Shown here in pieces: positions 8,152 through 16,809 of a stretch of DNA of 64,000 nucleotides. The stretch comes from Streptomyces apocyni (lineage in GTDB: Bacteria > Actinomycetota > Actinomycetes > Streptomycetales > Streptomycetaceae), in the NCBI RefSeq assembly GCF_009739465.1, contig NZ_WHOM01000068.1, positions 1-64,000 of the forward strand. Reading direction: 5' to 3'. Numbering within the stretch: the stretch's first letter is position 1; each line of letters opens with the position of its first letter. The notes below the pieces were generated by a model, which searched no databases, had not been told where the DNA came from, and saw nothing but the letters and a program-made list of their open reading frames with translations. A program made the translations under genes and the position numbers.

Positions 8152-10431
8152 TCACCTGGGTGACGGGGCGCCACCCGGGGGTCCGCTAGCGACAGCGGTG
8201 CCGCCGACGGGGGCGCCGCGCAGCCGATGCGCGAGGGCCGTACAGCGCCTGCCCGCTGAGACCGTGCGTACTGCCTGGCCAAGGGCCTTGCGGGAGCCGA
8301 CCAGGACGACCAGCTTCTTGGCTCGGGTGACGGCGGTATAGAGCAGGTTCCGCTGCAGCATCATCCAGGCGCTGGTGGTGACCGGGATCACCACGGCGGG
8401 GTACTCGCTGCCCTGGGAGCGGTGGATCGTCACCGCGTAGGCGTGCGCCAGTTCGTCGAGTTCATCGAAGTCGTACGGCACCTCCTCGTCCTCGTCGGTC
8501 AGGACGGTGAGCCGCTGATCGTCGACGTTGAGGGAGGTGACGACGCCGACCGTGCCGTTGAAGACGCCGCTGGTGCCCTTCTCGTAGTTGTTACGGATCT
8601 GGGTGACCTTGTCGCCGACGCGGAAGACGCGGCCGCCGAACCGCTTCTCCGGCAGGTCGGGCCTGGCGGGGGTGATCGCCTGCTGGAGCAGGCCGTTCAG
8701 CGTTCCCGCTCCGGCCGGGCCGCGGTGCATGGGGGCCAGCACCTGGACGTCGCGCCGCGGGTCGAGCCCGAACTTGGCGGGAATGCGCCGGGCCGCGACA
8801 TCGACGGCCAGCTTCCCGGCGTCCTCGGTCTCGTCTTCGACAAAGAGGAAGAAGTCACTCATCCCCTGCGTGACGGGCGGCACCCCGGAGTTGATGCGGT
8901 GGGCGTTGGTCACCACGCCGGACTGCTGGGCCTGGCGGAAGATCCTGGTCAGCCGGACGGCGGGGACCGGGCCGCCCTCGCTGAGAAGGTCCCGCAGCAC
9001 CTCCCCCGCGCCGACGCTCGGCAGCTGGTCGACGTCACCCACCAGGAGGAGGTGGGCACCGGGTGCCACCGCCTTCACCAGCTTGTTGGCGAGCAGCAGA
9101 TCGAGCATCGACGCCTCGTCGACCACCACCAGATCGGCGTCCAGCGGCCGGTCCCGGTCGTACGCCGCGTCACCGCCGGGCTTCAGTTCAAGGAGGCGGT
9201 GCACGGTGGAGGCCTCGGCTCCGGTGAGCTCGGCGAGTCGTTTGGCGGCCCGCCCGGTGGGGGCCGCGAGGACCACCTTGGCCTTCTTGGCGCGGGCCAG
9301 CTCGACGATGGAGCGGACTGTGAAGGACTTGCCGCAGCCGGGGCCGCCGGTGAGTACGGCGACCTTCTGGGTGAGGGCCAGCTTGACCGCCTGCTCCTGC
9401 TCGGGGGCGAGTTCGGCGCCGGTGCGGTCGGCGAGCCAGGCCAGTGCCTTGTCCCAGGGCACGTCGCCGAAGGCGGGCATCCGGTCGTCGTCGCTGCGCA
9501 GCAGCCGTAGCAGCTGCGCGGCGAGTGACAGCTCGGCCCGGTAGAAGGGCACCAGATAGACGGCGGTGACCGGCTCCCCGCCTTCGGGGCCCGGCACGCG
9601 CTCCCGTACGACCCCCTCCTCGTCGGCCGCGAGTTCGGCGAGGCAATCGATGACGAGGCCGGTGTCGACCTGGAGGAGCTTGACCGCGTCCGTGATGAGC
9701 TGTTCCTCGGGCAGGAAGCAGTGCCCCTGGTCGGACGACTGCGACAGGGCGTGCTGGAGCCCGGCTTTGACCCGCTCCGGGCTGTCGTGCGGGATGCCGA
9801 CGGCCTGGGCGATGCGGTCGGCGGTGAGGAAGCCGATGCCCCAGACGTCCGCGGCGAGGCGGTAGGGCTGGTTCTTGACTATGGAGATCGAGGCGTCGCC
9901 GTACTTCTTGTAGATCCGCACCGCGATGGACGTGGAGACGTCGACGCCCTGGAGGAAGACCATCACCTCCTTGATGGCCTTCTGTTCCTCCCAGGCGGCG
10001 GCGATCATCTTCGTGCGCTTCGGGCCGAGTCCGGGGACTTCGATGAGCCGCTTCGGTTCGGATTCGATGATGTCGAGGGTGTCCACCCCGAAGTGGGTGG
10101 TGATGCGGTCGGCCATCACCGGCCCGATGCCTTTGATCAGGCCTGAGCCGAGATAGCGGCGGATGCCCTGGACGGTGGCGGGCAGCACCGTCGTGTAGTT
10201 CTCCACCGTGAACTGCTTGCCGTACTGCGGGTGCGAGGCCCAGCGGCCCTCCATCCGCAGCGACTCCCCGACCTGGGCGCCCAGCAGCGAGCCGACGACC
10301 GTGAGCAGGTCGCCCGCACCGCGGCCGGTGTCGACCCGGGCGACCGTGTAGCCGTTCTCGTCGTTGGCATACGTGATCCGCTCCAGGACTCCCTCGAGCA
10401 CGGCCAGCTGGGGCACCGTCTGGTTGGACAT
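8152..10431 (-). CDS. RecD2-like SF1B ATP-dependent DNA helicase
   Basis: 759 residues, the length of stand-alone RecD2 proteins. The N-terminal third has tandem helix-hairpin-helix segments (GLIKGIGPVMADRI, VPGLGPKRTKMI, VWGIGFLTADRIA) for DNA binding. The helicase core follows: Walker A LTGGPGCGKSF, DEAS box VVVDEASMLD, GDVDQLPSVG (motif III), and motifs V/VI near HRSQGSEYP and YTAVTRAKK. It would unwind 5'-to-3' in DNA repair. The gene stands alone without recB/recC, as usual for RecD2. The last 40 residues (Gly/Pro/Ala-rich) are a low-complexity tail. A -35/-10 pair was not identified upstream. Confidence 0.92.
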   Translation of the reverse strand: MSNQTVPQLAVLEGVLERITYANDENGYTVARVDTGRGAGDLLTVVGSLLGAQVGESLRMEGRWASHPQYGKQFTVENYTTVLPATVQGIRRYLGSGLIKGIGPVMADRITTHFGVDTLDIIESEPKRLIEVPGLGPKRTKMIAAAWEEQKAIKEVMVFLQGVDVSTSIAVRIYKKYGDASISIVKNQPYRLAADVWGIGFLTADRIAQAVGIPHDSPERVKAGLQHALSQSSDQGHCFLPEEQLITDAVKLLQVDTGLVIDCLAELAADEEGVVRERVPGPEGGEPVTAVYLVPFYRAELSLAAQLLRLLRSDDDRMPAFGDVPWDKALAWLADRTGAELAPEQEQAVKLALTQKVAVLTGGPGCGKSFTVRSIVELARAKKAKVVLAAPTGRAAKRLAELTGAEASTVHRLLELKPGGDAAYDRDRPLDADLVVVDEASMLDLLLANKLVKAVAPGAHLLLVGDVDQLPSVGAGEVLRDLLSEGGPVPAVRLTRIFRQAQQSGVVTNAHRINSGVPPVTQGMSDFFLFVEDETEDAGKLAVDVAARRIPAKFGLDPRRDVQVLAPMHRGPAGAGTLNGLLQQAITPARPDLPEKRFGGRVFRVGDKVTQIRNNYEKGTSGVFNGTVGVVTSLNVDDQRLTVLTDEDEEVPYDFDELDELAHAYAVTIHRSQGSEYPAVVIPVTTSAWMMLQRNLLYTAVTRAKKLVVLVGSRKALGQAVRTVSAGRRCTALAHRLRGAPVGGTAVASGPPGGAPSPR

Positions 10432-10508
10432 GACTCGACGCTACCGCCGGGGTACGACAGCGCGGGGAGCCTGTGGATAACTTGGGCCCGCTCGAGCCCA
10501 CGAAACTA

Positions 10509-10542
10509 CGAGGGGGCCCGGCCCTTCGGCCGAACCCCCTCG
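10509..10542 (-). terminator. Hairpin, probable terminator of the sugar operon
   Basis: CGAGGGGG (10509-10516) pairs with CCCCCTCG (10535-10542), with an inner GGCC-CTTC-GGCC stem. It lies about 120 bases beyond the last gene of the leftward operon and upstream of the RecD2-like gene. Confidence 0.55.
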
Positions 10543-10662
10543 GGACCCCTCCCCTTGTTACCCCCCAGCCAAGGCCTCCCGATCCCCCCGGATCCCCCTC
10601 CAGAAGCCCTGATGCCATGTACGACCCACGTCACCCAGAAAGGGTTGTACGACTTCACGCAG

Positions 10663-11538
10663 TTATTTTTCTGGTGGTGGTTTTCCGGCGTGCTCGAGGA
10701 AGCACGCCACCGTCTCGGCGAGGACCTCGCGCCCGTCCCGCGCCCAGAGGGCGTCGTTGAAGAGCTCCACCTCGATCGGGCCCGTGTACCCGGCCGCCTC
10801 CACCTGACGGCGCCATTCGCGCAGGTCGATGACCCCGTCGCCGAGCTGCCCGCGTCCGGTGAGTACGCCTGCGGGGAGCGGCGTGACCCAGTCGGCCAGC
10901 TGGAAGGAGTGCAGCCGGTGCCCTTCGCCCGCCCGGACGAGCTGAGCGGGCGCCAGGTCGTCCCACCAGAGGTGGTACGTGTCCACGCAGACGCCCACCT
11001 GGTCGGCGGGGAAGCGTTCCGCCAGGTCGAGTGCCTGGCCGAGCGTGGAGACCACGCAGCGGTCGGCGGCGTACATCGGGTGGAGCGGTTCGATGGCCAG
11101 GCGTACGCCCCGGTCCGCCGCGTACGGGGCCAGGTCGGCGAGGGCTTCGGCGATGCGCTCCCGGGCTCCGTACAGGTCGCGGCTGCCGGGTGGCAGGCCG
11201 CCGGAGACGAGGACCAGGGTGTCGGTGCCGAGCGTCGCGGCCTCGTCGATCGCCGCCCTGTTGTCGTCGATGGCCCCTACGCGCGCGTGGGAGTCGGTCG
11301 CGGTGAGGAAGCCGCCGCGGCAGAGCGTGGTGACGGTCAGCCCGGCGTCCCGTACCAGGCGGGCCGCCTTGTCGAGCCCGTACGACTGGACCGGCTCGCG
11401 CCACAGGCCGACGCCGGGGATGCCCGACCGCACGCAGGCGTCGACGAGTTCGGGCAGGGCGAGCTGCTTGACCGTCATCTGGTTGATGCTGAAGCGGGTC
11501 AGGTCCGTTCGGGCCAGGTCCGTTCGGCCCCCGTTCAC
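10663..11538 (-). CDS. Sugar phosphate isomerase/epimerase (TIM barrel, AP-endonuclease-2 fold)
   Basis: 291 residues from GTG at 11538, which overlaps the TGA of the DUF993 gene by four bases (GTGA). The open frame continues far upstream only because the DNA is GC-rich. Family features are LAIEPLHPMY (metal-binding Glu), GVCVDTYHLWW and IEVELFNDALWA, typical of xylose-isomerase-like barrels with a divalent metal. It is the third gene of a coupled operon with an NAD(P)-dependent oxidoreductase and a class I aldolase-like protein, which suggests oxidation, isomerisation and cleavage of an unknown sugar or polyol. The exact substrate cannot be named. Confidence 0.88.
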   Translation of the reverse strand: MNGGRTDLARTDLTRFSINQMTVKQLALPELVDACVRSGIPGVGLWREPVQSYGLDKAARLVRDAGLTVTTLCRGGFLTATDSHARVGAIDDNRAAIDEAATLGTDTLVLVSGGLPPGSRDLYGARERIAEALADLAPYAADRGVRLAIEPLHPMYAADRCVVSTLGQALDLAERFPADQVGVCVDTYHLWWDDLAPAQLVRAGEGHRLHSFQLADWVTPLPAGVLTGRGQLGDGVIDLREWRRQVEAAGYTGPIEVELFNDALWARDGREVLAETVACFLEHAGKPPPEK

Positions 11539-12722
11539 TGGTCGACTCCGTACACGTCGAGCAGCGCCTTGATCCGGCGTTCGGCCAGCGCCGGGTCGGG
11601 GAACAGGCCGAGTCCGTCGGCCAGTTCGTAGGCGCGGGCCAGATGGGGCAGGGAGCGCGCGGACTGCAGGCCGCCGACCATGGAGAAGTGCCGCTGGTGG
11701 CCCGCCAGCCAGGCCAGCAGGACCACGCCCGTCTTGTAGAAGCGGGTGGGCGGCGCGAAGAGGTGACGGGAGAGTTCCACCGTCGGGTCGAGGAGCTCCC
11801 GGAAGCGCGCGCTGTCGCCGGTGTCCAGGGTGCGTACGGCCTGCGCGGCGAGCGGGCCGAGTGGGTTGAAGATCCCTAGCAGGGCGTGGCTGAAGCCGTG
11901 CTCGTCGCCTTCGATCAGCTGGGGGTAGTGGAAGTCGTCTCCCGTGTAGCAGCGCACGCCTTTGGGGAGGCGGCGGCGCAGGGCGACCTCGCGCCCGGCG
12001 TCCAGGAGGGAGACCTTGATGCCGTCGACCTTGTCCGGGTGCGCGGCGATGACCTCCAGGAAGGTCTCGGTCGCGATGTCCAGGTCGGATGACCCCCAGT
12101 ACCCCTTGAGCGCCGGGTCGAACATCGGGCCGAGCCAGTGCAGGATGACCGGCTCCGTGGCCTGGCGCAGCAGGTGACCGTACACCTGGAGGTAGTCCTC
12201 GGGGCCTATGGCGGTGGCCGCGAGGGCCCGGGAGGCCATCAGGATGGCCTGGGCGCCCGCGTCCTCGACGATGGCGAGCTGGGCCTCGTAGGCGGCGCGT
12301 ACGTCGCTGAGGGAGCCCGCCGTGAGCTGGTCGGTGCCGACACCGCAGGCGATCTTTCCGCCGACGGTCGCGGCCTCGGCGGCGGAGCGCTTGATGAGTT
12401 CCGCGGCGACCGGCCAGTCCAGGCCCATGCCCCGCTGGGCGGTGTCCATCGCCTCGGCGACGCCGAGCCCGTGCGACCACAGGTGGCGGCGGAAGGCGAG
12501 GGTGGCGTCCCAGTCGACGGCGGCCGGGGCGTCCAGCGAGGTGTCGGCGTACGGGTCGGCGACGACGTGTGCGGCGGAGAAGACCGTACGGGAGGTGAGC
12601 GGGGCGTCTTCGGTGACGGCGAGCGGCTCGGTGCGAGGCTCGGTGCGGGGCTCGGTGCGGGGCTCGGTGCGGGGCTCGTAGGCGTACGTACCGCCACCCG
12701 CGCGTGGCAGCAGGACGGTCAC
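11535..12722 (-). CDS. DUF993 (dihydrodipicolinate synthase-like) protein
   Basis: 395 residues from GTG at 12722, overlapping the upstream oxidoreductase stop by four bases. Sequence such as GGKIACGVGTDQL, VILHWLGPMFDPALKGYW and KVDGIKVSLLD fits the DUF993 group, which has a class I aldolase/DapA-like TIM barrel; the Lys in DGIKVS is the best Schiff-base candidate. Near the start four tandem copies of PRTE (codons repeating GGCTCGGTGCGG on the plus strand, 12629-12676) form an in-frame minisatellite, probably a flexible tail. Coupling on both sides shows it works with the oxidoreductase and isomerase. The reaction is inferred, not known. Confidence 0.85.
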   Translation of the reverse strand: MTVLLPRAGGGTYAYEPRTEPRTEPRTEPRTEPLAVTEDAPLTSRTVFSAAHVVADPYADTSLDAPAAVDWDATLAFRRHLWSHGLGVAEAMDTAQRGMGLDWPVAAELIKRSAAEAATVGGKIACGVGTDQLTAGSLSDVRAAYEAQLAIVEDAGAQAILMASRALAATAIGPEDYLQVYGHLLRQATEPVILHWLGPMFDPALKGYWGSSDLDIATETFLEVIAAHPDKVDGIKVSLLDAGREVALRRRLPKGVRCYTGDDFHYPQLIEGDEHGFSHALLGIFNPLGPLAAQAVRTLDTGDSARFRELLDPTVELSRHLFAPPTRFYKTGVVLLAWLAGHQRHFSMVGGLQSARSLPHLARAYELADGLGLFPDPALAERRIKALLDVYGVDQ

Positions 12723-13882
12723 AGCGTCAGCTCCGGAACGTCGAGGCGGCGGCCCTCGGCCGAGGACCTCAGGCCCAGTTCGGCGAGTTGTACGCCGCGC
12801 GCGCCCGCGAGGAGGTCCCAGCGGTACGGCGCGTCGGCGTAGACGTGCCGCAGGAACAACTCCCACTGGGCCTTGAAGCCGTTGCCGAACCCGTCGGCGC
12901 CGTCCTGGTTGTCGGGTACTTCCTGCCACTGGTCGCGGAAGGACTCGGTCACCGGCAGGTCGGGGTTCCAGACCGGCTTGGGGGTGGTGGCGCGGTGCTG
13001 GACGCGGCAGTCGCGCAGTCCGGCGACGGCCGAGCCCTCGGTGCCGTCGACCTGGAACTCGACCAGCTCGTCGCGGTTGACCCGCACCGCCCAGGAGGAG
13101 TTGAACTGCGCGACCACACCGCCGTCCAGCTCGAAGATGCCGTACGCGGCGTCGTCCGCGGTCGCGTCGTACGGCTTGCCCCGCTCGTCCCAGCGCTGCG
13201 GTATGTGGGTGGCGGTGAGCGCCTGGACGGTACGGACCTGGCCGAACAGCTCGTGGAGCACGTACTCCCAGTGCGGGAACATGTCGACCACGATGCCGCC
13301 GCCGTCCTGGGCGCGGTAGTTCCAGCTGGGGCGCTGGGCCTCCTGCCAGTCGCCCTCGAAGACCCAGTAGCCGAACTCGCCGCGTACGGACAGAATCCGG
13401 CCGAAGAAGCCGCCGTCGATCAGCCGCTTCAGCTTGAGCAGGCCGGGCAGGAACAGCTTGTCCTGGACGACACCGTGTTTGACGCCCGCCGCGTTCGCGA
13501 GACGCGCCAGCTCCAGCGCGCCGTCCAGGCCGGTGGCGGTCGGCTTCTCGGTGTAGAGGTGCTTGCCCGCGGCGATCGCCTGGCGCAGCGCCTCCTCGCG
13601 GGCCGATGTGACCTGGGCGTCGAAGTAGATGTCGACCGAGTCGTCGGCGAGGACCGTGTCCAGGTCGGTGGACCAGTGCTCCAGGTCATGGCGCTCGGCG
13701 AGCGCCCGTAGCGCGTGCTCGCGGCGGCCTACGAGGACGGGCTCGGGCCACAGCGTGGTGCCGTCGCCGAGGTCGAGGCCGCCTTGCTCGCGCAGCGCGA
13801 GGATCGAGCGGACCAGGTGTTGGCGGTAGCCCATCCGCCCCGTCACGCCGTTCATGGCGATGCGCACCGTCTTGCGTGTCAC
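12719..13882 (-). CDS. Gfo/Idh/MocA-family oxidoreductase
   Basis: 387 residues from GTG at 13882, with GAGAGGGA just upstream. The N-terminal Rossmann fold is VRIAMNGVTGRMG; the central EKPTATGLDGALELA contains the family EKP motif that positions NAD(P). DMFPHWEYVLHEL carries the usual catalytic-region Asp/His. It is first gene of a leftward operon (oxidoreductase, DUF993, isomerase) with four-base overlaps. A LacI-type operator at 13947-13962 lies about 65 bases upstream and the LacI-family regulator is divergent, so the operon is probably induced by its sugar substrate. The substrate is unknown. Confidence 0.9.
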   Translation of the reverse strand: MTRKTVRIAMNGVTGRMGYRQHLVRSILALREQGGLDLGDGTTLWPEPVLVGRREHALRALAERHDLEHWSTDLDTVLADDSVDIYFDAQVTSAREEALRQAIAAGKHLYTEKPTATGLDGALELARLANAAGVKHGVVQDKLFLPGLLKLKRLIDGGFFGRILSVRGEFGYWVFEGDWQEAQRPSWNYRAQDGGGIVVDMFPHWEYVLHELFGQVRTVQALTATHIPQRWDERGKPYDATADDAAYGIFELDGGVVAQFNSSWAVRVNRDELVEFQVDGTEGSAVAGLRDCRVQHRATTPKPVWNPDLPVTESFRDQWQEVPDNQDGADGFGNGFKAQWELFLRHVYADAPYRWDLLAGARGVQLAELGLRSSAEGRRLDVPELTL

Positions 13883-13946
13883 GAATGTCCCTCTCGGCTG
13901 TACGCGGCAGCGCCTGCCCCGAGCTCGATGCCTGCCCCGAGCTGGA

Positions 13947-13962
13947 TAGCAAGCGCTTTCTA
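13947..13962. promoter_or_regulatory. LacI-family operator between divergent units
   Basis: TAGCAAGCGCTTTCTA is a 16-base near-palindrome centred on AAGCGCTT, the classic LacI/GalR half-site pattern. It lies between the oxidoreductase operon and the LacI-family gene and could control both. Confidence 0.7.
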
Positions 13963-14017
13963 TCGTGAGAAAAGCTAGCCTGCCTCCCATGGCCCGGACA
14001 AGACGTCGTGGCGCATT

Positions 14018-14053
14018 GGGCGAAGTGGGCGAAGTGGGCGAAGTGGGCGAAGT
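14018..14053. repeat. Four tandem copies of a 9-base unit
   Basis: GGGCGAAGT is repeated four times without a mismatch, in the 5' leader of the LacI-family gene just before its ribosome binding site (GGAGG, 14068-14072). A fifth, decayed copy follows. It lengthens the leader and may vary between strains. Confidence 0.8.
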
Positions 14054-14077
14054 GAGCGAGCGGCTGTGGAGGCCAAG

Positions 14078-15124
14078 ATGACCGTGACCCTGGCTGATGT
14101 GGCCGCGCGTGCGCGGGTCTCCGCCGCGACCGTCTCGCGCGTACTGAACGGCAACTACCCCGTCGCCGAGGCCACCCGCGAGCGGGTGTTGAGCGCGGTC
14201 GCCGAACTGGACTACGTGCTCAACGGGCCCGCCAGCTCGCTCGCCGCCGCCACATCCGATCTGGTCGGCATCCTCGTCAACGACATCGCGGACCCGTTCT
14301 TCGGGATCATGGCCAGCGCGGTCCAGTCGGAGATCAGCGGTCCCGGCGGCCGGGCGGGCGGCGAGCGCCTCGCGGTGGTGTGCAACACCGGCGGCTCGCC
14401 CGAGCGCGAACTGACGTACCTCACGCTCCTCCAGCGCCAGCGCGCCGCCGCGGTCGTCATCACCGGTGGCGCCATCGAGGACGCCGAGCACGCCGCGGCG
14501 CTCGGCGCCAAGCTGCGACGGCTGACCGACGCCGGGACCCGGGTCGTGCTGTGCGGGCGGCCGCCCGCGCCCGACACCGGGGCCGCAGCGCTCGCCTTCG
14601 ACAACCGTGGCGGCGGCCGGGCCCTCACCGACCATCTGCTCGCCCTGGGCCACCGGCGCATCGGCTACATCGCGGGCCCGCATGAGCGCACGACCACCCG
14701 CCACCGCCTGGAGGGCCACCACGAGGCCCTGTCCGCGGCGGGCCTCCCCGCGCGCCCCGAGCTCACCGTGCACGGCGCCTACGACCGGGCCTCCGGCTTC
14801 CAGGCGATCGGCGAACTGCTGCGCCGGGACCCGGACCTGACGGCGATCGTGGCCGCCAACGACACCGTGGCACTGGGTGCCTGCGCGGCGCTGCGCGAGC
14901 GGGGGCTGCGGATACCGGACGACGTGTCGGTGGCGGGCTTCGACGACCTCCCGTTCAGCGTCGACGCCACCCCCGCGCTCACCACCGTACGGCTGCCGCT
15001 GCACGACGCCGGGGCGCGCGCCGGGCGGATCGCGGCGGGCCGTGAGCCGGAGCCGCCGGGTGGTGTGGCGGTGGTGAGCGGGGAGCTGACGGTACGGGAC
15101 TCGACGGCGCCGCCACGCGGCTGA
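14078..15124 (+). CDS. LacI-family transcriptional regulator
   Basis: 348 residues from ATG at 14078, preferred over GTG at 14066 because GGAGG sits five bases upstream. The N-terminal helix-turn-helix is VTLADVAARARVSAATVSRVLNG cut by the standard hinge at VLNGPASSLA. The periplasmic-binding-protein-like effector domain follows, with GVLV-type strands (LVGILVNDIADPFFG) and the IVAANDTVALGA and VAGFDDLPF motifs. It is divergent from the oxidoreductase/DUF993/isomerase operon and probably represses it through the operator at 13947-13962. The inducing sugar is not known. Confidence 0.92.
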   Translation: MTVTLADVAARARVSAATVSRVLNGNYPVAEATRERVLSAVAELDYVLNGPASSLAAATSDLVGILVNDIADPFFGIMASAVQSEISGPGGRAGGERLAVVCNTGGSPERELTYLTLLQRQRAAAVVITGGAIEDAEHAAALGAKLRRLTDAGTRVVLCGRPPAPDTGAAALAFDNRGGGRALTDHLLALGHRRIGYIAGPHERTTTRHRLEGHHEALSAAGLPARPELTVHGAYDRASGFQAIGELLRRDPDLTAIVAANDTVALGACAALRERGLRIPDDVSVAGFDDLPFSVDATPALTTVRLPLHDAGARAGRIAAGREPEPPGGVAVVSGELTVRDSTAPPRG

Positions 15125-15216
15125 CGGGCTAGGCGACAGGGCGGCGAGCGGCGGGCAGCACCCGCCACTATGTTGGCGGCACGCTCCCGGGCACCAGCTG
15201 ATACGGAGGACTCCGC

Positions 15217-15726
15217 ATGACCCCTGAAGCGGCGGCCCACGTACGCCTGCGTGACCCCCTGCCGGGCGACCTCGGCTGGATGGTGCACCGCAACGCGGTC
15301 CTGTACGCCGCCGAGTTCGGCTGGAACACCGACTACGAGGGCCTCGTCGCCCGCATCGTGGCCGATTTCGCCGAGGACCACGACCCGTACCTGGAGCGGG
15401 TGTGGATCGCCGAACTGGACGGCCGTCCCGTCGGCTCCGTGATGTGCGTACGCGACGCGGCGCCCGGCACGGCGCGGCTGCGCCTGCTGCTGGTCGAGCC
15501 GGAGGCACGCGGGCACGGCATCGGCGACCTGCTGGTGAGCGCCTGCGTCGACTTCGCCCGCGAGCAGGGCTACCGCGAGCTGGTCCTGTGGACAAACGAC
15601 GTCCTGCGAGCCGCCCGCGGCATCTACCAGCGCCACGGCTTCGTCCTGACCTCGGAGCGGCCGCACCGCTCTTTCGGGGTGGACCTGGTGGGCCAGGACT
15701 GGCGCCTGCGACTCGACGAGCCCTAG
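15217..15726 (+). CDS. GNAT-family N-acetyltransferase
   Basis: 169 residues, a normal single GNAT domain. The acetyl-CoA binding motif A is visible as LRLLLVEPEARGHGIGDLLVSACVDFA (Arg/Gly-x-Gly pattern at RGHGIG), and the C-terminal ARGIYQRHGFVLTSERPH is the usual beta-alpha closing region. A ribosome site GGAGGA lies close to the ATG. Some MarR-GNAT fusions share the same GNAT part, but no DNA-binding domain is present here. The stop codon lies inside a large inverted repeat. Substrate unknown. Confidence 0.88.
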   Translation: MTPEAAAHVRLRDPLPGDLGWMVHRNAVLYAAEFGWNTDYEGLVARIVADFAEDHDPYLERVWIAELDGRPVGSVMCVRDAAPGTARLRLLLVEPEARGHGIGDLLVSACVDFAREQGYRELVLWTNDVLRAARGIYQRHGFVLTSERPHRSFGVDLVGQDWRLRLDEP

Positions 15727-15786
15727 GCCGTGTCCGCAAAGTCCCGCCTGCCCGGCGACGACGGGACTTTGCGGACACGACCTAGG
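15722..15786. terminator. Large inverted repeat / terminator after the GNAT gene
   Basis: CGTGTCCGCAAAGTCCCG (15729-15746) is perfectly complementary to 15762-15779. CCTAGG on both outer sides extends the stem to 24 pairs with one mismatch, around a 15-base loop. It includes the GNAT stop codon. It is much longer than needed for termination and may be a dispersed repeat of the genome. Confidence 0.7.
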
Positions 15787-15797
15787 CGCACATCGCC

Positions 15798-15825
15798 TTG
15801 ACCTGGCGTGCGCCGCTGCTAGGGT
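15798..15825 (+). promoter_or_regulatory. Sigma-70 (HrdB)-like promoter
   Basis: TTGACC (15798-15803), 16 bases, then TAGGGT (15820-15825), ending about 30 bases before the isomerase start at 15857. Confidence 0.6.
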
Positions 15826-15856
15826 CCGGATTCCCCGGACGGACCCTGGAGCCCGC

Positions 15857-16660
15857 ATGAAGTTGGCCTTCTCCACCCTCGGCATGCCCGGACTGCCCAT
15901 CCCGGACGTGGTCCGGCTCGCCGCGTCCCACGGCTACCACGGCGTGGAACTGCGCGCGCACCCCGAAGAGCCGGTACACCCCGGCATCGGCCCCGACGCA
16001 CGCGCCGACACCGCCGCCGAGTTCAAGGCGAGCGGCGTCGAGATCCTCGGTGTCGGCGGCTACGCGCGCGTGGCGGCGCCCGGCGAGGACGCCCCCGTAC
16101 TGGCGGAGATCCGGTCCCTGGCGGAACTGGCCCACGACCTCGGCGCCCCGAACGTCCGGGTCTTCCCCGGCGCCACCGACACCCAGAGCACCACCGACGC
16201 AGACTCGACCGCCGTGCGCCGCCTGAACGCGGTAGCCGAGTACGCCAGCGGGCTAGGCGTCCGCATCCTCCTCGAAACCCACGACTCCCACCGCACGGGA
16301 GCCGCGACGGCCCGCGTCCTGGACCAGGTCGGCCGCCCCGGCGTCGTCGGCGCGCTCTGGGACGTCATGCACACCTGGCTAGGCGGCGAACAGCCCTCCG
16401 CGTCCCACGCCGCCCTGGCTCCCCACCTCGGCTACGTCCAGGTCAAGGACATCGCCTCCCCCGACGACACCACCCCGCTCCCCCTCGGCACCGGCGTCCT
16501 GCCCCTCACCGAATGCGTCGAACTCCTCAGCCGCGCGGGCTGGGACGGCTGGCTCTGCTGGGAATACGAGAAGCGCTGGTACGAGGCGGCCGCTCCCCTC
16601 GAGGGCCTCCTCGAGCAGGGCCACGACCACCTGTCCCGCCTCCTGAACGAAGCCGCCTGA
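15857..16660 (+). CDS. Sugar phosphate isomerase/epimerase (TIM barrel)
   Basis: 267 residues; ATG at 15857 with GGAG seven bases upstream and its own promoter. The barrel has the family metal ligands in ILLETHDSHRTG (Glu/His), GALWDVMHTW (Asp/His) and WLCWEYEKRW (Glu). It resembles hydroxypyruvate isomerase/IolE-like enzymes but the substrate cannot be assigned. It is not in the sugar operon to its left and faces the same way as the ABC gene. Its stop lies in a 27-base segment that is tandemly duplicated (16639-16692). Confidence 0.85.
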   Translation: MKLAFSTLGMPGLPIPDVVRLAASHGYHGVELRAHPEEPVHPGIGPDARADTAAEFKASGVEILGVGGYARVAAPGEDAPVLAEIRSLAELAHDLGAPNVRVFPGATDTQSTTDADSTAVRRLNAVAEYASGLGVRILLETHDSHRTGAATARVLDQVGRPGVVGALWDVMHTWLGGEQPSASHAALAPHLGYVQVKDIASPDDTTPLPLGTGVLPLTECVELLSRAGWDGWLCWEYEKRWYEAAAPLEGLLEQGHDHLSRLLNEAA

Positions 16661-16692
16661 CGGAGCCACCTGAACGAAGCCGCCTGACGAAG
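16639..16692. repeat. 27-base tandem duplication over a stop codon
   Basis: Two 27-base copies (16639-16665, 16666-16692) differ at two positions and a third, shorter copy follows. Each contains GAACGAAGCCGCCTGA, so the isomerase stop is duplicated downstream of the gene. Confidence 0.7.
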
Positions 16693-16809
16693 CCGCCTGA
16701 CGAACTCGCCTGAGCAGGCCCCCTGAGCGGCGCCCACCGCACCCCAGGGATGAAATCCGCCCCTCCCCGCGTTGGTGCTTCCGGCAGATCCGTACGACGG
16801 GAGGCATCG

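Noticed and set aside
13883..15778. N-terminal extension of the oxidoreductase frame antisense to the LacI gene
   Set aside because: No stop by chance in GC-rich DNA; the GTG at 13882 has a good ribosome site and the LacI gene occupies the other strand.
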